Origin: Bacteroides acidifaciens
GTDB lineage: Bacteria > Bacteroidota > Bacteroidia > Bacteroidales > Bacteroidaceae
Reading direction: 5' to 3'
Length of the DNA stretch: 64,000 bases
Assembly: GCF_024623065.1 (NCBI RefSeq)
Contig: NZ_JANJZR010000016.1
Location: forward strand, 1 to 64,000
In this document: in pieces, positions 29,838 to 38,883 of the stretch
Position numbering within the stretch: the first letter of the stretch is position 1
Layout: each line of letters begins with the position of its first letter
The notes under the pieces: model-generated
Told to the model about the DNA's origin: nothing
Databases searched by the model: none
The model's input: only the letters and a program-made list of their open reading frames with translations
Made by a program: the position numbers and the translations under genes

Positions 29838-30355
29838 ACATCATTCCTCCTTTTTCGTTCTTGTATGGCGTGCAAATAGATATCTCTCACTTTCTTGCGT
29901 GCTCTCGAAAGATTGCTGCGGATAGCTTCCGCATTGCATCCGGTTATCTCCGCAATTTCTTCCGTTTCGTACTCTTCGATGTCTTTCATGCGGATAATCA
30001 TCCGTTGCAGGGTGGGCAAGGAGTTGATAATCTCTTGCATCAGTTTGCAGGCATCCTTTTCTTCGAGCAGCCGTTCGGGTGTCCCTGTCGTTGCTGTCGT
30101 CTGTATCTGTTCGAGCGGTATCGCATCCGGACGCCTCGAGCGCCACATATCCATGCAAAGATGATGTGTCATCGTCATGGCTACAGCTTCCACGCTTCGG
30201 TATTCATCGAGTTTGTGGCGCTGGTTCCATAACTTCAGCATGACCTCTTGCACGGCATCTTCGGCATCCGAAGAATCCTCGGTCAATCTTCGGGCATAGT
30301 TCAATAGCTTGTCGCGAAGAGGCAGGACGGTTATTTTAAATTGTTTGAGTTCCAT
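29834..30355 (-). CDS. ECF-type RNA polymerase sigma factor
   Basis: 'EDAVQEVMLKLWNQRHKLDEY', 'RMIIRMKDIEEYETEEIAEITGCNAEAIRSNLSRARKKVRDIY'. Confidence 0.93.
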   Translation of the reverse strand: MELKQFKITVLPLRDKLLNYARRLTEDSSDAEDAVQEVMLKLWNQRHKLDEYRSVEAVAMTMTHHLCMDMWRSRRPDAIPLEQIQTTATTGTPERLLEEKDACKLMQEIINSLPTLQRMIIRMKDIEEYETEEIAEITGCNAEAIRSNLSRARKKVRDIYLHAIQERKRRNDV

Positions 30356-30363
30356 TTACACAG

Positions 30364-30394
30364 ATAAGACGGTGGAAAGAAGAAAAACGTGACA
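30364..30394 (-). promoter_or_regulatory. Candidate ECF-type (autoregulatory) promoter: TGTCAC-N17-CGTCTTAT
   Basis: Minus strand TGTCACGTTTTTCTTCTTTCCACCGTCTTAT immediately upstream of the ECF sigma start codon. Confidence 0.4.
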
Positions 30395-30420
30395 TCGGGA
30401 AGATATTTTTTTCTGTCTGT

Positions 30421-30470
30421 ACGAAAAAAAGTGCCGGCAAATTGCTGTATCATGCAAACTGGCCGGCACT
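30421..30470 (-). terminator. Terminator after Gfo/Idh/MocA gene
   Basis: Minus strand AGTGCCGGC...GCCGGCACT followed by T-run. Confidence 0.75.
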
Positions 30471-30505
30471 TTCCGTATCTTGATAAAGATTGGAAGGAGA
30501 CTTTT

Positions 30506-31492
30506 TCAGAGTTTTCCGAGGATTTTGTCCATTACCCAATTAGTCAACGTTGCGCTTTCGCCATCGCAAGAGCAAACCGACTTACCCAATAAGTGGTCTA
30601 CTACTGCTTGGATAAGAGGTTGTTGCACGTGTTCCGGGTTGCCGATACAGATTTCTTCCCGTCCTTTCTCGGTATGCAGTCCGATAGGTTCGTATGTAAA
30701 GACAGAGAAGCAAATCATTCCTTTGTCACCGATAATCTCTATGCGGTCTTCGCGGGCAGAATCATGGGCTACGAAGCACCAGGAACCACTACCCACCAAT
30801 CCGTTGTCAAATTGGAAACAGGCGCTTAATGTATCTTCGGCAGGATAAAGCCTGCCGCGATTACTCTTGTAGCCGCTTGCTTCGAGGATGCAACCGAACA
30901 TATCTTGCAACAAATCAATTTGATGCGGAGCAAGGTCGTAGAAGTAACCGCCTCCGGCAATATCAGCCTGCACACGCCAGGGAAGATTTTCGCGATTGTA
31001 ATCCAGATCGCGTGGCGGCTGGGCAAAACGAATCTGTACATTGATAACGTTGCCGATCGTCCCGTTCTCTACTAATTCCTTTACTTTCTGGAAATAGGGA
31101 AGATAACGTCGGTAGTATGCTACGAAACAGGGAACCCCCGTTTCATTGGATATGCGGTTGATTCGGGTACATTCTTCATACGTCACAGCCATTGGCTTCT
31201 CAATATAGGCCGGTTTGCCTGCTTTCATGGACATAATGGCATACGTAGCGTGTGAAGAAGGAGGAGTGGCGATATAGACAGCGTTTACTTCCGGATCATC
31301 TATCAGCTCCTGTGCATCGTCATACCATTTCTTGATACCTCTTTCTTTGGCATAAGCTTTTGCTTTCGCACCGTCACGGCTCATCACTGCCACGACTTCC
31401 GAATGTTCTACTTTCTGGAAAGCGGGACCACTTTTCGTCTTGGTTACTTCTCCGCAACCGATGAAGCCCCATTTGATAATCTTTTCACTCAT
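30506..31492 (-). CDS. Gfo/Idh/MocA family oxidoreductase
   Basis: 'KWGFIGCGEVTKTKSGPAFQKVEHSEVVAVMSRD', 'AVYIATPPSSHATYAIMSMKAGKPAYIEKPMAVT'. Confidence 0.93.
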   Translation of the reverse strand: MSEKIIKWGFIGCGEVTKTKSGPAFQKVEHSEVVAVMSRDGAKAKAYAKERGIKKWYDDAQELIDDPEVNAVYIATPPSSHATYAIMSMKAGKPAYIEKPMAVTYEECTRINRISNETGVPCFVAYYRRYLPYFQKVKELVENGTIGNVINVQIRFAQPPRDLDYNRENLPWRVQADIAGGGYFYDLAPHQIDLLQDMFGCILEASGYKSNRGRLYPAEDTLSACFQFDNGLVGSGSWCFVAHDSAREDRIEIIGDKGMICFSVFTYEPIGLHTEKGREEICIGNPEHVQQPLIQAVVDHLLGKSVCSCDGESATLTNWVMDKILGKL

Positions 31493-31562
31493 AATGTTAT
31501 TACCTATTGTGCCTGTTTTATACGAACCCCAAAGATAAAGCTATTTTTTGTTAAGAGCAACT

Positions 31563-32402
31563 TTATCGGGTATAGTATTTTTTATAAAGCTTTCGGTATT
31601 CCTTTTCCTGTTGGAATCTATCCAGCCATGTATTCAGACTATCGAGTAAGATAGGTGATTGTTTGCTGACTGCCCATGAGTAGAACTGCGTAAAGCTGAT
31701 TGCGGTATTGATGTCTATCTGTGGCAAAGAGTCCGCGACTGCCCGTGCGATACTTTCATCACAAACAGCATAGTCGATATCTCCGTGAGCTACCAATGAA
31801 ATCAATTGTTCGGGGCCGTATTTCTCTATTTCCTTTATGTAGATAGTGTCACCGATTTCATTTCCCAGATTCCGGATACGCAAAATGGAAGGGGAGCCTT
31901 TCACGACATGAAGCGTACGCTGTGCCAGGTCCAGTTGGCTGCGGATATAAAGTGAGTCGCTTTCTTCAGTTTCTTTCCGTTGCACCAACACTTGTTTGTT
32001 GAGTACGATAGGCGTGGTGAGAAGCAGGGAGTCTTTGAGTTCACTGGTGGCTAATATGCCGAAAGCGATGACATCGAAACGTCCATCCGCCAGTCCTTTC
32101 AACCGTTCTTCAAAACTCATGAAAGGCATTATCTCGGCTTTCAGCCCTTTGTCGCGGGCAAAGGCTTCTATCAGTTCATAATGGAAACCGGAAATAGTGT
32201 CGCCGTCTACATAGAAACTGGTGGAATTGTATTCGGTTGCTACACGTAATATCCCTTCTTTGGCAATGGCTGCGTAGTCACGCGGGTGTCCCAACGGCTT
32301 TTCCTGTTTTCTATTGCATTGGCGGACAGAAAAGAGAATGGCCAGTACAATAACGACAGGTACTAAATATCTGAACAGTCTCAGTTTGGGGCGTGTCTCC
32401 AT
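31563..32402 (-). CDS. Membrane-anchored solute-binding protein family 3 domain (MltF N-terminal-like), no transglycosylase domain
   Basis: One N-terminal TM then 'GILRVATEYNSTSFYVDGDTISGFHYELIEAFARDKGLKAEIMPFMSFEERLKGLADGRFDVIAFGI'. Confidence 0.8.
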   Translation of the reverse strand: METRPKLRLFRYLVPVVIVLAILFSVRQCNRKQEKPLGHPRDYAAIAKEGILRVATEYNSTSFYVDGDTISGFHYELIEAFARDKGLKAEIMPFMSFEERLKGLADGRFDVIAFGILATSELKDSLLLTTPIVLNKQVLVQRKETEESDSLYIRSQLDLAQRTLHVVKGSPSILRIRNLGNEIGDTIYIKEIEKYGPEQLISLVAHGDIDYAVCDESIARAVADSLPQIDINTAISFTQFYSWAVSKQSPILLDSLNTWLDRFQQEKEYRKLYKKYYTR

Positions 32403-32419
32403 AAGCCGTAGTTTTTTTG

Positions 32420-34471
32420 TTAATCATAGAAATTCCATGAAAGACCGAATTTTAGAAAGCGTGGGTTGATAGGGTAGTGGGGCGACAGGAAATAATTCGG
32501 TCTGCTCACACCTTGGTTCACATGATACATCATTACATAGAAACGAGTACGCTTTAAGTGCAGGTTCGCGTAAACATTCACAATCGGATAGCCGCCAATC
32601 TTTACTTGGTCGTTTGCAGATTGCAGGTGGAAGTTTTGAATGGCAGGCGTATACGCAGGGGCATTGTATTTGGTGAAGTATCGTACGTCGGCACCTAACT
32701 GTACGCTAAGTACTTTCTTTGCCAGTTTGAATTGCATGTAGAAGTTGTGATACAGTGAAAGGTCCGGTAAGGGAAGCACCGTCTGATCACTGGATTTCTG
32801 CCAAATCATTTCATTGTCAAGATGGAATATTCCGAGCTTGAAGTCCTGATTAAGGCTTGCCGATAGTACTTGCAGGCTTCCGCTTTTTTGTTCAGGCGTT
32901 GCCTGTTGGTTGAAGTAAGTATAGTTCTTAATATTTTCAACTCCTGCTTTCAACCGTGTTCTCCAACGGGCAATGCTCAGTTCCCCTTCGATGCGGGTAC
33001 GGAATTCTTTGTCCATGTCATTATCCCACAAGAAATGTTTGGAATGGTAATGACGCATATAGAAAGGGGCAAGTTTATTGCTGACCTCACCACGGGCTAT
33101 GAGGCTGACCGTGTCTTTCCACAAAGGGAAGTTAAGGTCAATATGTCCTTTCACGTCGAATTGTCCGATGGCTTTTCCTGCGAGCCCCACTTCGCCGATA
33201 GCATGATAATGAAGCACATTACCTTCGCCTTTGGAAAGTTCTCCGCCCACAAATATTTCGTTTTCATTGTATTTGTCGGGAGACAGGCTGCCGTTCATAT
33301 TCATCAGTGTGTACTTGCTGATTTTATAGGAAGCAAATGCGGTCAGACCGGCTTTGGCATATTTGTTGAAACCTTCGAGCAGGGCAATACCGACGGTGTT
33401 CTTGATTCCTACATAGGTGGTACTGTCGTGGGCAATCGGATTGTCGGGGGCAAGATAAGTATTCTGATAATAGTTTTTCTCCCGCATATCGTCATTTGAG
33501 TTGAAGGTGTGCCGTGCCCGCTCTACCTGAATGGTATGTATGAAGCTGGTGACCGGTACGAATTCCTGTTTGGTAGGAGTTGTGTCATTCTCAGCCTGTG
33601 GTATATCACGTTTGAACCCCAAATTATAACGTTGGGTAAGGAATACGTAAAAGTCGTGATTACGGTTGGTTGTTTTACTGAGCTTAGTCGGAATATTGGT
33701 TGACTCGTATTCCCTCTGTCCTTGGGCCATTTCTTCGGGAGCGGTGATATATCGGTCGTCCTCAATACCTCCGTTTTCATTTGTTTTCAAGTAATTATTA
33801 CTGTAAATGGCTTGCATCTGATACTTATCGCCAATATAGCTGCCGAAAAATGCGGCGTTGAAGTATGCAGTATTCTGATTGTTGTAGTACCCTCGTCCAT
33901 ACAGGTAGTCTATATTAAAACCAAAAGCCAGTTTCTTGTTGACATTGACGGAGAAGTATGATTTGAAATGTTCTTCACCGTTTACTTTATTACCCGCTTT
34001 ATGATAGGTAAGATTGGTGTAGGGTACGTTACTATTGGTGAAATTGAATTCTGTAGGACGGATAAAGAAACTGGAGAAAGGCTCCATAAAGATAGTAGGC
34101 TCCGGATCACGACGTTCAAAGAAGATGCGTGACATACGGGGAGAACCCATATTGGCAAGGTAGTTGTAATGTCCGGTCAGCCCGTCTGTAAGATTCGTGT
34201 TCTGGAAATGGTGGTAGGCAGTATCCGCCGGAATGATAGTCCGGTCGCCCAATTGATTTTTAATACGCCACATATACAATGTAGGCGCTAATCCCTGTAT
34301 TTCAACGTTTGCACTATCCAACCTGTCTGGAATCATGGCAGGGTCTACCTGATTACCATATTGGTCGTATCCGTTTTCGTCCACTCTTTGTCGACCATTA
34401 TCGAACTGTGCACGGACAGTTGTCAAACCTATAACGGAAAGTAGTATATATAATAGTAAGATTCGTCTCAT
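32420..34471 (-). CDS. Putative porin (large outer-membrane beta-barrel)
   Basis: Signal peptide; 'FFIRPTEFNFTNSNVPYTNLTYHKAGNKVNGEEHFKSYFSVNVNKKLAFGFNIDYLYGRGYYNNQ'; C-terminal 'FGLSWNFYD'. Confidence 0.75.
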   Translation of the reverse strand: MRRILLLYILLSVIGLTTVRAQFDNGRQRVDENGYDQYGNQVDPAMIPDRLDSANVEIQGLAPTLYMWRIKNQLGDRTIIPADTAYHHFQNTNLTDGLTGHYNYLANMGSPRMSRIFFERRDPEPTIFMEPFSSFFIRPTEFNFTNSNVPYTNLTYHKAGNKVNGEEHFKSYFSVNVNKKLAFGFNIDYLYGRGYYNNQNTAYFNAAFFGSYIGDKYQMQAIYSNNYLKTNENGGIEDDRYITAPEEMAQGQREYESTNIPTKLSKTTNRNHDFYVFLTQRYNLGFKRDIPQAENDTTPTKQEFVPVTSFIHTIQVERARHTFNSNDDMREKNYYQNTYLAPDNPIAHDSTTYVGIKNTVGIALLEGFNKYAKAGLTAFASYKISKYTLMNMNGSLSPDKYNENEIFVGGELSKGEGNVLHYHAIGEVGLAGKAIGQFDVKGHIDLNFPLWKDTVSLIARGEVSNKLAPFYMRHYHSKHFLWDNDMDKEFRTRIEGELSIARWRTRLKAGVENIKNYTYFNQQATPEQKSGSLQVLSASLNQDFKLGIFHLDNEMIWQKSSDQTVLPLPDLSLYHNFYMQFKLAKKVLSVQLGADVRYFTKYNAPAYTPAIQNFHLQSANDQVKIGGYPIVNVYANLHLKRTRFYVMMYHVNQGVSRPNYFLSPHYPINPRFLKFGLSWNFYD

Positions 34472-34499
34472 AATTGGGGGACAAAGATACTTACTTTAA

Positions 34500-34590
34500 T
34501 TGAGAATTGAGAATTGAGAATTGAAAAATATGTTGCATCCTTTACTTACCGAGCAATTATTTCTTAATTCCCAATTCTCAATTTTTAATT
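34500..34590. repeat. TTGAGAA tandem repeat with downstream complementary arm (hairpin-forming intergenic element)
   Basis: AATTGAGAATTGAGAATTGAGAATTGAAAAAT and CCAATTCTCAATTTTTAATT read directly. Confidence 0.7.
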
Positions 34591-34592
34591 TA

Positions 34593-35135
34593 TCAAACCT
34601 CACGGATTAACTCCATACCTTTCTTGATGGCTTCCTCATTCATGGGAATCAAGTGGTGGTGGCGTTCCGGCAGGGTTTTCTTCAGTCCTTTGATTACATT
34701 TTCCAGCGTGACAATCGGGTGGAGTTTCAATAAACCGCCGAGTACAATCATGTTGAACGCCTTAGCATTGTTCATTTCATTGGCTGCGTCCATTGCGTCA
34801 ATACGATATACTTTGATGTCCTTGCGGGTAGGCGGGTTGATGATTCCGTAACCGTCGTAAATCAGGATACCGCCGGGTTTCACTTTGCTTTCAAACTTTT
34901 CGAGTGAAGGCTGATTCAGAATGATGGCAGCATCGTATTTACTAAGAATTGGTGAGGATATTTTGTCATCGCTTACAATAACTGTAACGTTGGCTGTTCC
35001 ACCTCGTTGTTCGGGACCATAAGCGGGCATCCAGGTCACTTCTTTGCCTTCCATCAAACCGGAATATGCCAGAATCTTACCCATAGACAATACGCCTTGT
35101 CCACCGAATCCTGCTATAATTATTTCTTCTTTCAT
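34593..35135 (-). CDS. 2-oxoacid:acceptor oxidoreductase, gamma subunit
   Basis: 'EIIIAGFGGQGVLSMGKILAYSGLMEGKEVTWMPAYGPEQRGGTANVTVIVSD'. Confidence 0.92.
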   Translation of the reverse strand: MKEEIIIAGFGGQGVLSMGKILAYSGLMEGKEVTWMPAYGPEQRGGTANVTVIVSDDKISSPILSKYDAAIILNQPSLEKFESKVKPGGILIYDGYGIINPPTRKDIKVYRIDAMDAANEMNNAKAFNMIVLGGLLKLHPIVTLENVIKGLKKTLPERHHHLIPMNEEAIKKGMELIREV

Positions 35136-35155
35136 TGTTCTGTTGACTTTTAGCG

Positions 35156-35920
35156 TTATTCTTTATCTTTTAAATCACCTAGCGGATAGAATGGGAACAT
35201 GTGTTCTTCCATCCATTTGTTCGCCTTCTCCGGAGTCATCTTCCAGCCTGAACTACAAGTGGAAACAATTTCTACCAAGTTAGAACCTTTACCGCTCATG
35301 GAATTTTCAAAAGCCTTGCGGATTGCTTTCTTTGCCTTGCGGATAGCCGGTACGGATTGTACGGACTGGCGGGTTACGTAAGCGGTTCCTTCCAGTTGAG
35401 CGGCGATTTCGGTCATCTTCAACGGATAACCGTGAAGTTCTACGTCACGTCCGTAAGGACAAGTGGAACTCTTCATGCCTACCAAGGTAGTCGGAGCCAT
35501 CTGACCGCCGGTCATACCATAGATAGCATTATTGATAAAGATAATCGTGATATTCTCGCCACGGTTCAAAGCGTGGATTGTTTCGGCTGTACCGATACAA
35601 GCCAAGTCACCGTCGCCCTGATAAGTGAAAACAAGACGGTCCGGCCACAGGCGTTTTACGGCAGTTGCCACAGCGGGAGCACGTCCGTGTGCTGCTTCCT
35701 GCCAGTCAATGTCCAGATAGTTGTAGGCAAACACTGCGCATCCTACCGGAGAGATGCCCACCGTTTTGTCCTCCATGCCCATTTCCTCTATCACTTCGGC
35801 AATGAGCTTGTGTACCACACCGTGACTGCAACCCGGACAGTAGTGCATGGCATTATCGTTCATCAGAGTCGGTTTCTTGTAAACCAGATTCTCGGGTTTG
35901 ATTATTTCTTCTTTAGTCAT
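35156..35920 (-). CDS. 2-oxoacid:acceptor oxidoreductase, TPP-binding beta subunit
   Basis: 'HYCPGCSHGVVHKLIAEVIEEMG', 'HGRAPAVATAVKRLWPDRLVFTYQGDGDLACIGTAE'. Confidence 0.93.
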   Translation of the reverse strand: MTKEEIIKPENLVYKKPTLMNDNAMHYCPGCSHGVVHKLIAEVIEEMGMEDKTVGISPVGCAVFAYNYLDIDWQEAAHGRAPAVATAVKRLWPDRLVFTYQGDGDLACIGTAETIHALNRGENITIIFINNAIYGMTGGQMAPTTLVGMKSSTCPYGRDVELHGYPLKMTEIAAQLEGTAYVTRQSVQSVPAIRKAKKAIRKAFENSMSGKGSNLVEIVSTCSSGWKMTPEKANKWMEEHMFPFYPLGDLKDKE

Positions 35921-35932
35921 AACTTCATCTCC

Positions 35933-36106
35933 TTATCTGTTGGTGAACCGTATAAAAAACTCCATCAGCTTGACAAAGATTGCCGCGCCGCATACGTAGA
36001 TAAACATTTTGAAATCATCTTTTGCTACAAAGTAGGTGATGATGGCTGCAACAGCCAATATCATAAATAGGATGTTCAGTACGTTTCTTATTTTATCGGG
36101 ATTCAT
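35933..36106 (-). CDS. 57-aa membrane protein between beta and alpha oxidoreductase subunits (not in supplied ORF track)
   Basis: Hand-translated: MNPDKIRNVLNILFMILAVAAIITYFVAKDDFKMFIYVCGAAIFVKLMEFFIRFTNR*; intact ATG and TAA, same strand, 7-12 nt gaps to neighbours. Confidence 0.8.
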   Translation of the reverse strand: MNPDKIRNVLNILFMILAVAAIITYFVAKDDFKMFIYVCGAAIFVKLMEFFIRFTNR

Positions 36107-36113
36107 TGTTTCG

Positions 36114-37196
36114 TTATTTGATTATTTTTTCTTTCAAGGCAGCTACAATCTCATCCGGATCGGGAACGATGCCACCTAGACGTCCGAAATGTTCTACCTT
36201 TACTTTACCGTTAACAGCGAGACGGACATCTTCAATCATCTGTCCGGCATTTAGTTCCGTAACGAGCATGCCTTTTACTTTATCAGCGTATGCAGCAATC
36301 GCTTTGGTTGGGAACGGCCATAGTGTAATCGGGCGAAGGATACCTACTTTAATTCCTTTTTCACGGGCTAGTTCCATTGCTTTCTGACCAATACGTGCCA
36401 TTGAACCGAAAGCGATAATCAAATACTCTGCATCTTCGCAGTTGATCTCTTCGAAGCGTACTTCGTTTTCTTCAATTTCACGATATTTAGCTTGAAAACG
36501 GAGGTTGTTGATTTCCATGGCTTCCGGTTTCAATTCAAGGGAAGTGATAATATTAGGTTTGCGGTCTTTCGCTTTTCCGGTAGCAGCCCATGGACATTGT
36601 TCAATTACTTCTGCTTCAGTACGGCGTGGCTTTTGTGCAGGAAGAACAACCTTTTCCATCATCTGACCGATCACACCGTCGGCAAGGATGATAGCCGGAT
36701 TACGGTATTTAAAAGCCAGTTCGAATCCTAATGCTACGAAATCCGCCATTTCCTGTACGGATGCCGGAGCGAGGGCAATCAGTTTGTAGTCTCCATGGCC
36801 ACCACCTTTTACTGTCTGGAAGTAGTCTGCCTGGCTAGGTTGGATAGTTCCCAATCCGGGACCGCCACGCATTACATTCACAATCAGACAAGGAAGTTCG
36901 GCACCGGCCAAATAAGAGATTCCCTCTTGTTTCAAGCTCACACCCGGACTTGAAGAGGAGGTCATTACCTTCTTTCCGCTACCTGCACCTCCATATACCA
37001 TATTGATAGCTGCCACTTCACTTTCCGCTTGGAGTACTACCATGCCGGTTGTTTCCCACGGTTTCAGTTCGGCAAGCGTTTCCAACACTTCCGATTGGGG
37101 AGTAATTGGATAACCGAAGTAACCGTCGGCACCGCAACGGATAGCTGCGTGGGCGATGGCTTCGTTTCCTTTCATTAATACAACTTCTTCTGCCAT
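36114..37196 (-). CDS. 2-oxoacid:acceptor oxidoreductase, alpha subunit
   Basis: 'LMKGNEAIAHAAIRCGADGYFGYPITPQSEVLETLA', 'LQAESEVAAINMVYGGAGSGKKVMTSSSSPGVSLKQEG'. Confidence 0.93.
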   Translation of the reverse strand: MAEEVVLMKGNEAIAHAAIRCGADGYFGYPITPQSEVLETLAELKPWETTGMVVLQAESEVAAINMVYGGAGSGKKVMTSSSSPGVSLKQEGISYLAGAELPCLIVNVMRGGPGLGTIQPSQADYFQTVKGGGHGDYKLIALAPASVQEMADFVALGFELAFKYRNPAIILADGVIGQMMEKVVLPAQKPRRTEAEVIEQCPWAATGKAKDRKPNIITSLELKPEAMEINNLRFQAKYREIEENEVRFEEINCEDAEYLIIAFGSMARIGQKAMELAREKGIKVGILRPITLWPFPTKAIAAYADKVKGMLVTELNAGQMIEDVRLAVNGKVKVEHFGRLGGIVPDPDEIVAALKEKIIK

Positions 37197-37207
37197 ATTC
37201 TTTTCTT

Positions 37208-37435
37208 TTATTCTACTTTTACTTTATACACTGAGATACATCCGTCCGGACAAACCGTTGCACACGAGCTGCATCCGTTACAGGTATCTTCCTTCACTTG
37301 CCAGGCATAGTTATAGCCTTTCATGTTTACCTCTTTATTGAGGGCGATTACATCGAGCGGACACGCCACTACACACAGGTTGCATCCTTTGCAACGCTCC
37401 GTGTCGACTACGATTGCTCCTTTGATTTTTGCCAT
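37208..37435 (-). CDS. 4Fe-4S ferredoxin-type delta subunit of 2-oxoacid oxidoreductase
   Basis: Two clusters: 'CKGCNLCVVACP' and 'CNGCSSCATVCPDGC'. Confidence 0.95.
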   Translation of the reverse strand: MAKIKGAIVVDTERCKGCNLCVVACPLDVIALNKEVNMKGYNYAWQVKEDTCNGCSSCATVCPDGCISVYKVKVE

Positions 37436-37489
37436 AATCTTTATTTTATTACGTTATTTTTGAGTACGGTTATTGATTATACATCTTTT

Positions 37490-37771
37490 TTATTGATTGA
37501 ACATATCCTTGTTGTAGAAGTTGAGGATATCTATTGCCATCTTCCTGGCCTGAGCGGCAGGACTGTCCGGATTGATCTCGATGGCATACTGGTAGTTGTC
37601 CAGTGCCTGCTTCCAATCTCCTTTCTTTCGGTAGGCATTTCCCCGTAAATAGTAAAGAGTATCTTTTTCTTCTTTGGCAGAAGTGTCCCGGAGAAGCTGG
37701 TCCAATTGCTTAATCGCTGTGTCCACGTCCCCCTGATTGATTAGCTCTTTTAGGTTGTCTATTTGCTCCAT
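37490..37771 (-). CDS. TPR-repeat protein
   Basis: Start moved to MEQIDNLKELINQGD; 'YYLRGNAYRKKGDWKQALDNYQYAIEINPDSPAA' TPR; CAAAGATA -7 box (37800-37807) lies just upstream. Confidence 0.85.
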   Translation of the reverse strand: MEQIDNLKELINQGDVDTAIKQLDQLLRDTSAKEEKDTLYYLRGNAYRKKGDWKQALDNYQYAIEINPDSPAAQARKMAIDILNFYNKDMFNQ

Positions 37772-37862
37772 TTCTTTCGTCTTTCGGGATTCTGAAACGC
37801 AAAGATAGTTTTTATTTATGTAAACAGGGCAAATGAGGACGGAAATTTGCATCGTTTTGAGT

Positions 37863-38126
37863 TTATTGCATATTGGGTGAATAAATAGTACTATATGTCT
37901 CATTATCACAGGGACTGGCAGGAAGAAACCTATGTGAATATATTGGGATTAGTTTGTAAAATAGTTCGGCTATGTGGATTTGCTTTGCCAAGGAATCAGG
38001 CTTTTTACCCCAATCGGCATGCCAGGAAGCATTATTTCTTATGTCAAAAGCAATTCCTTCAAAGGCCCAGTAAAGTCTTGACTTTACATTTTTCGTTGAA
38101 TACCAATTGACAAAGTCATTAGACAT
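37863..38126 (-). pseudogene. Candidate remnant of an SMI1/KNR4 (SUKH)-family protein
   Basis: 'KSRLYWAFEGIAFDIRNNASWHADWGKKPDSLAKQIHIAELFYKLIPIYSHRFLPASPC' resembles the C-terminal part of SMI1/KNR4-type proteins ('...IPIYSHRY/FLP...'); upstream half absent. Confidence 0.4.
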
Positions 38127-38180
38127 AGGCTCACTCTTTATTTATTGGAGTTATCAGCTAAATATCTTTATGAAGATATA

Positions 38181-38254
38181 CCCTTCACCTCTTTTTTAAT
38201 ATCTTTTATATCACTTTGTTCATCAGTGATAGTGGGTAAGGGATGAGTGAAGGG
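38181..38254. repeat. Nested inverted repeat
   Basis: Outer CCCTTCAC (38181-38188)/GTGAAGGG (38247-38254); inner TATCACT (38209-38215)/AGTGATA (38225-38231). Confidence 0.65.
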
Positions 38255-38331
38255 GCGAAATAATTCTTGATGTTGGCTTGTATTTACTGAAAGATACTGT
38301 ACTTTTGTGCAGATATTAAAATGTATAGACT

Positions 38332-38811
38332 ATGTTGGATATTGTTTTGATTGTGATAAGTGCCCTTTGTCTGATAGCCGGATTGGCAGGTTGTATTCTT
38401 CCGTTTCTTCCGGGACCACCTATTGCTTATTTGGGATTGGTTTTTCTGCATTTGACGGATAAAGTACAATATAGTACGACGCAATTTATCGTATGGTTAT
38501 TGATTGTAGCTGTATTGCAGGTATTGGATTATTTCACTCCGATGTTGGGAAGTAAATATAGCGGCGGCAGTAAATGGGGAAATTGGGGATGTATCATCGG
38601 AACGTTGGTCGGGCTTCTTTTCTTGCCTTGGGGAATTATTGTCGGTCCCTTTCTTGGTGCCGTGATTGGTGAATTATTGGGAAATAAGGAGTTTTCCCAG
38701 GCACTAAAATCCGGATTCGGTTCATTGCTCGGATTTATTCTCGGCACTTTGCTGAAATTTGTTATCTGCGGTTATTTCTGTTATCAGTTTATAGTCGGGC
38801 TTGTCCGGTGA
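38332..38811 (+). CDS. DUF456 domain-containing membrane protein
   Basis: 'GLAGCILPFLPGPPIAYLGLVFLHL', 'GSKYSGGSKWGNWGCIIGTLVGLLFLPWGIIVGPFLGAVIGELL'. Confidence 0.88.
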   Translation: MLDIVLIVISALCLIAGLAGCILPFLPGPPIAYLGLVFLHLTDKVQYSTTQFIVWLLIVAVLQVLDYFTPMLGSKYSGGSKWGNWGCIIGTLVGLLFLPWGIIVGPFLGAVIGELLGNKEFSQALKSGFGSLLGFILGTLLKFVICGYFCYQFIVGLVR

Positions 38812-38824
38812 AGCAGGTATAAAA

Positions 38825-38859
38825 ATAAAGCTGCCCTTCAAAAAGAAGAACAGCTTTAT
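38825..38859. terminator. Terminator between convergent DUF456 gene and rpiB
   Basis: ATAAAGCTG / CAGCTTTAT stem. Confidence 0.65.
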
Positions 38860-38883
38860 ATCTGTTTGATTTATCTTCAGGCT

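Noticed and set aside
32870-33499. 209-aa plus-strand ORF
   Set aside because: Antisense to the putative porin; no domain motifs.
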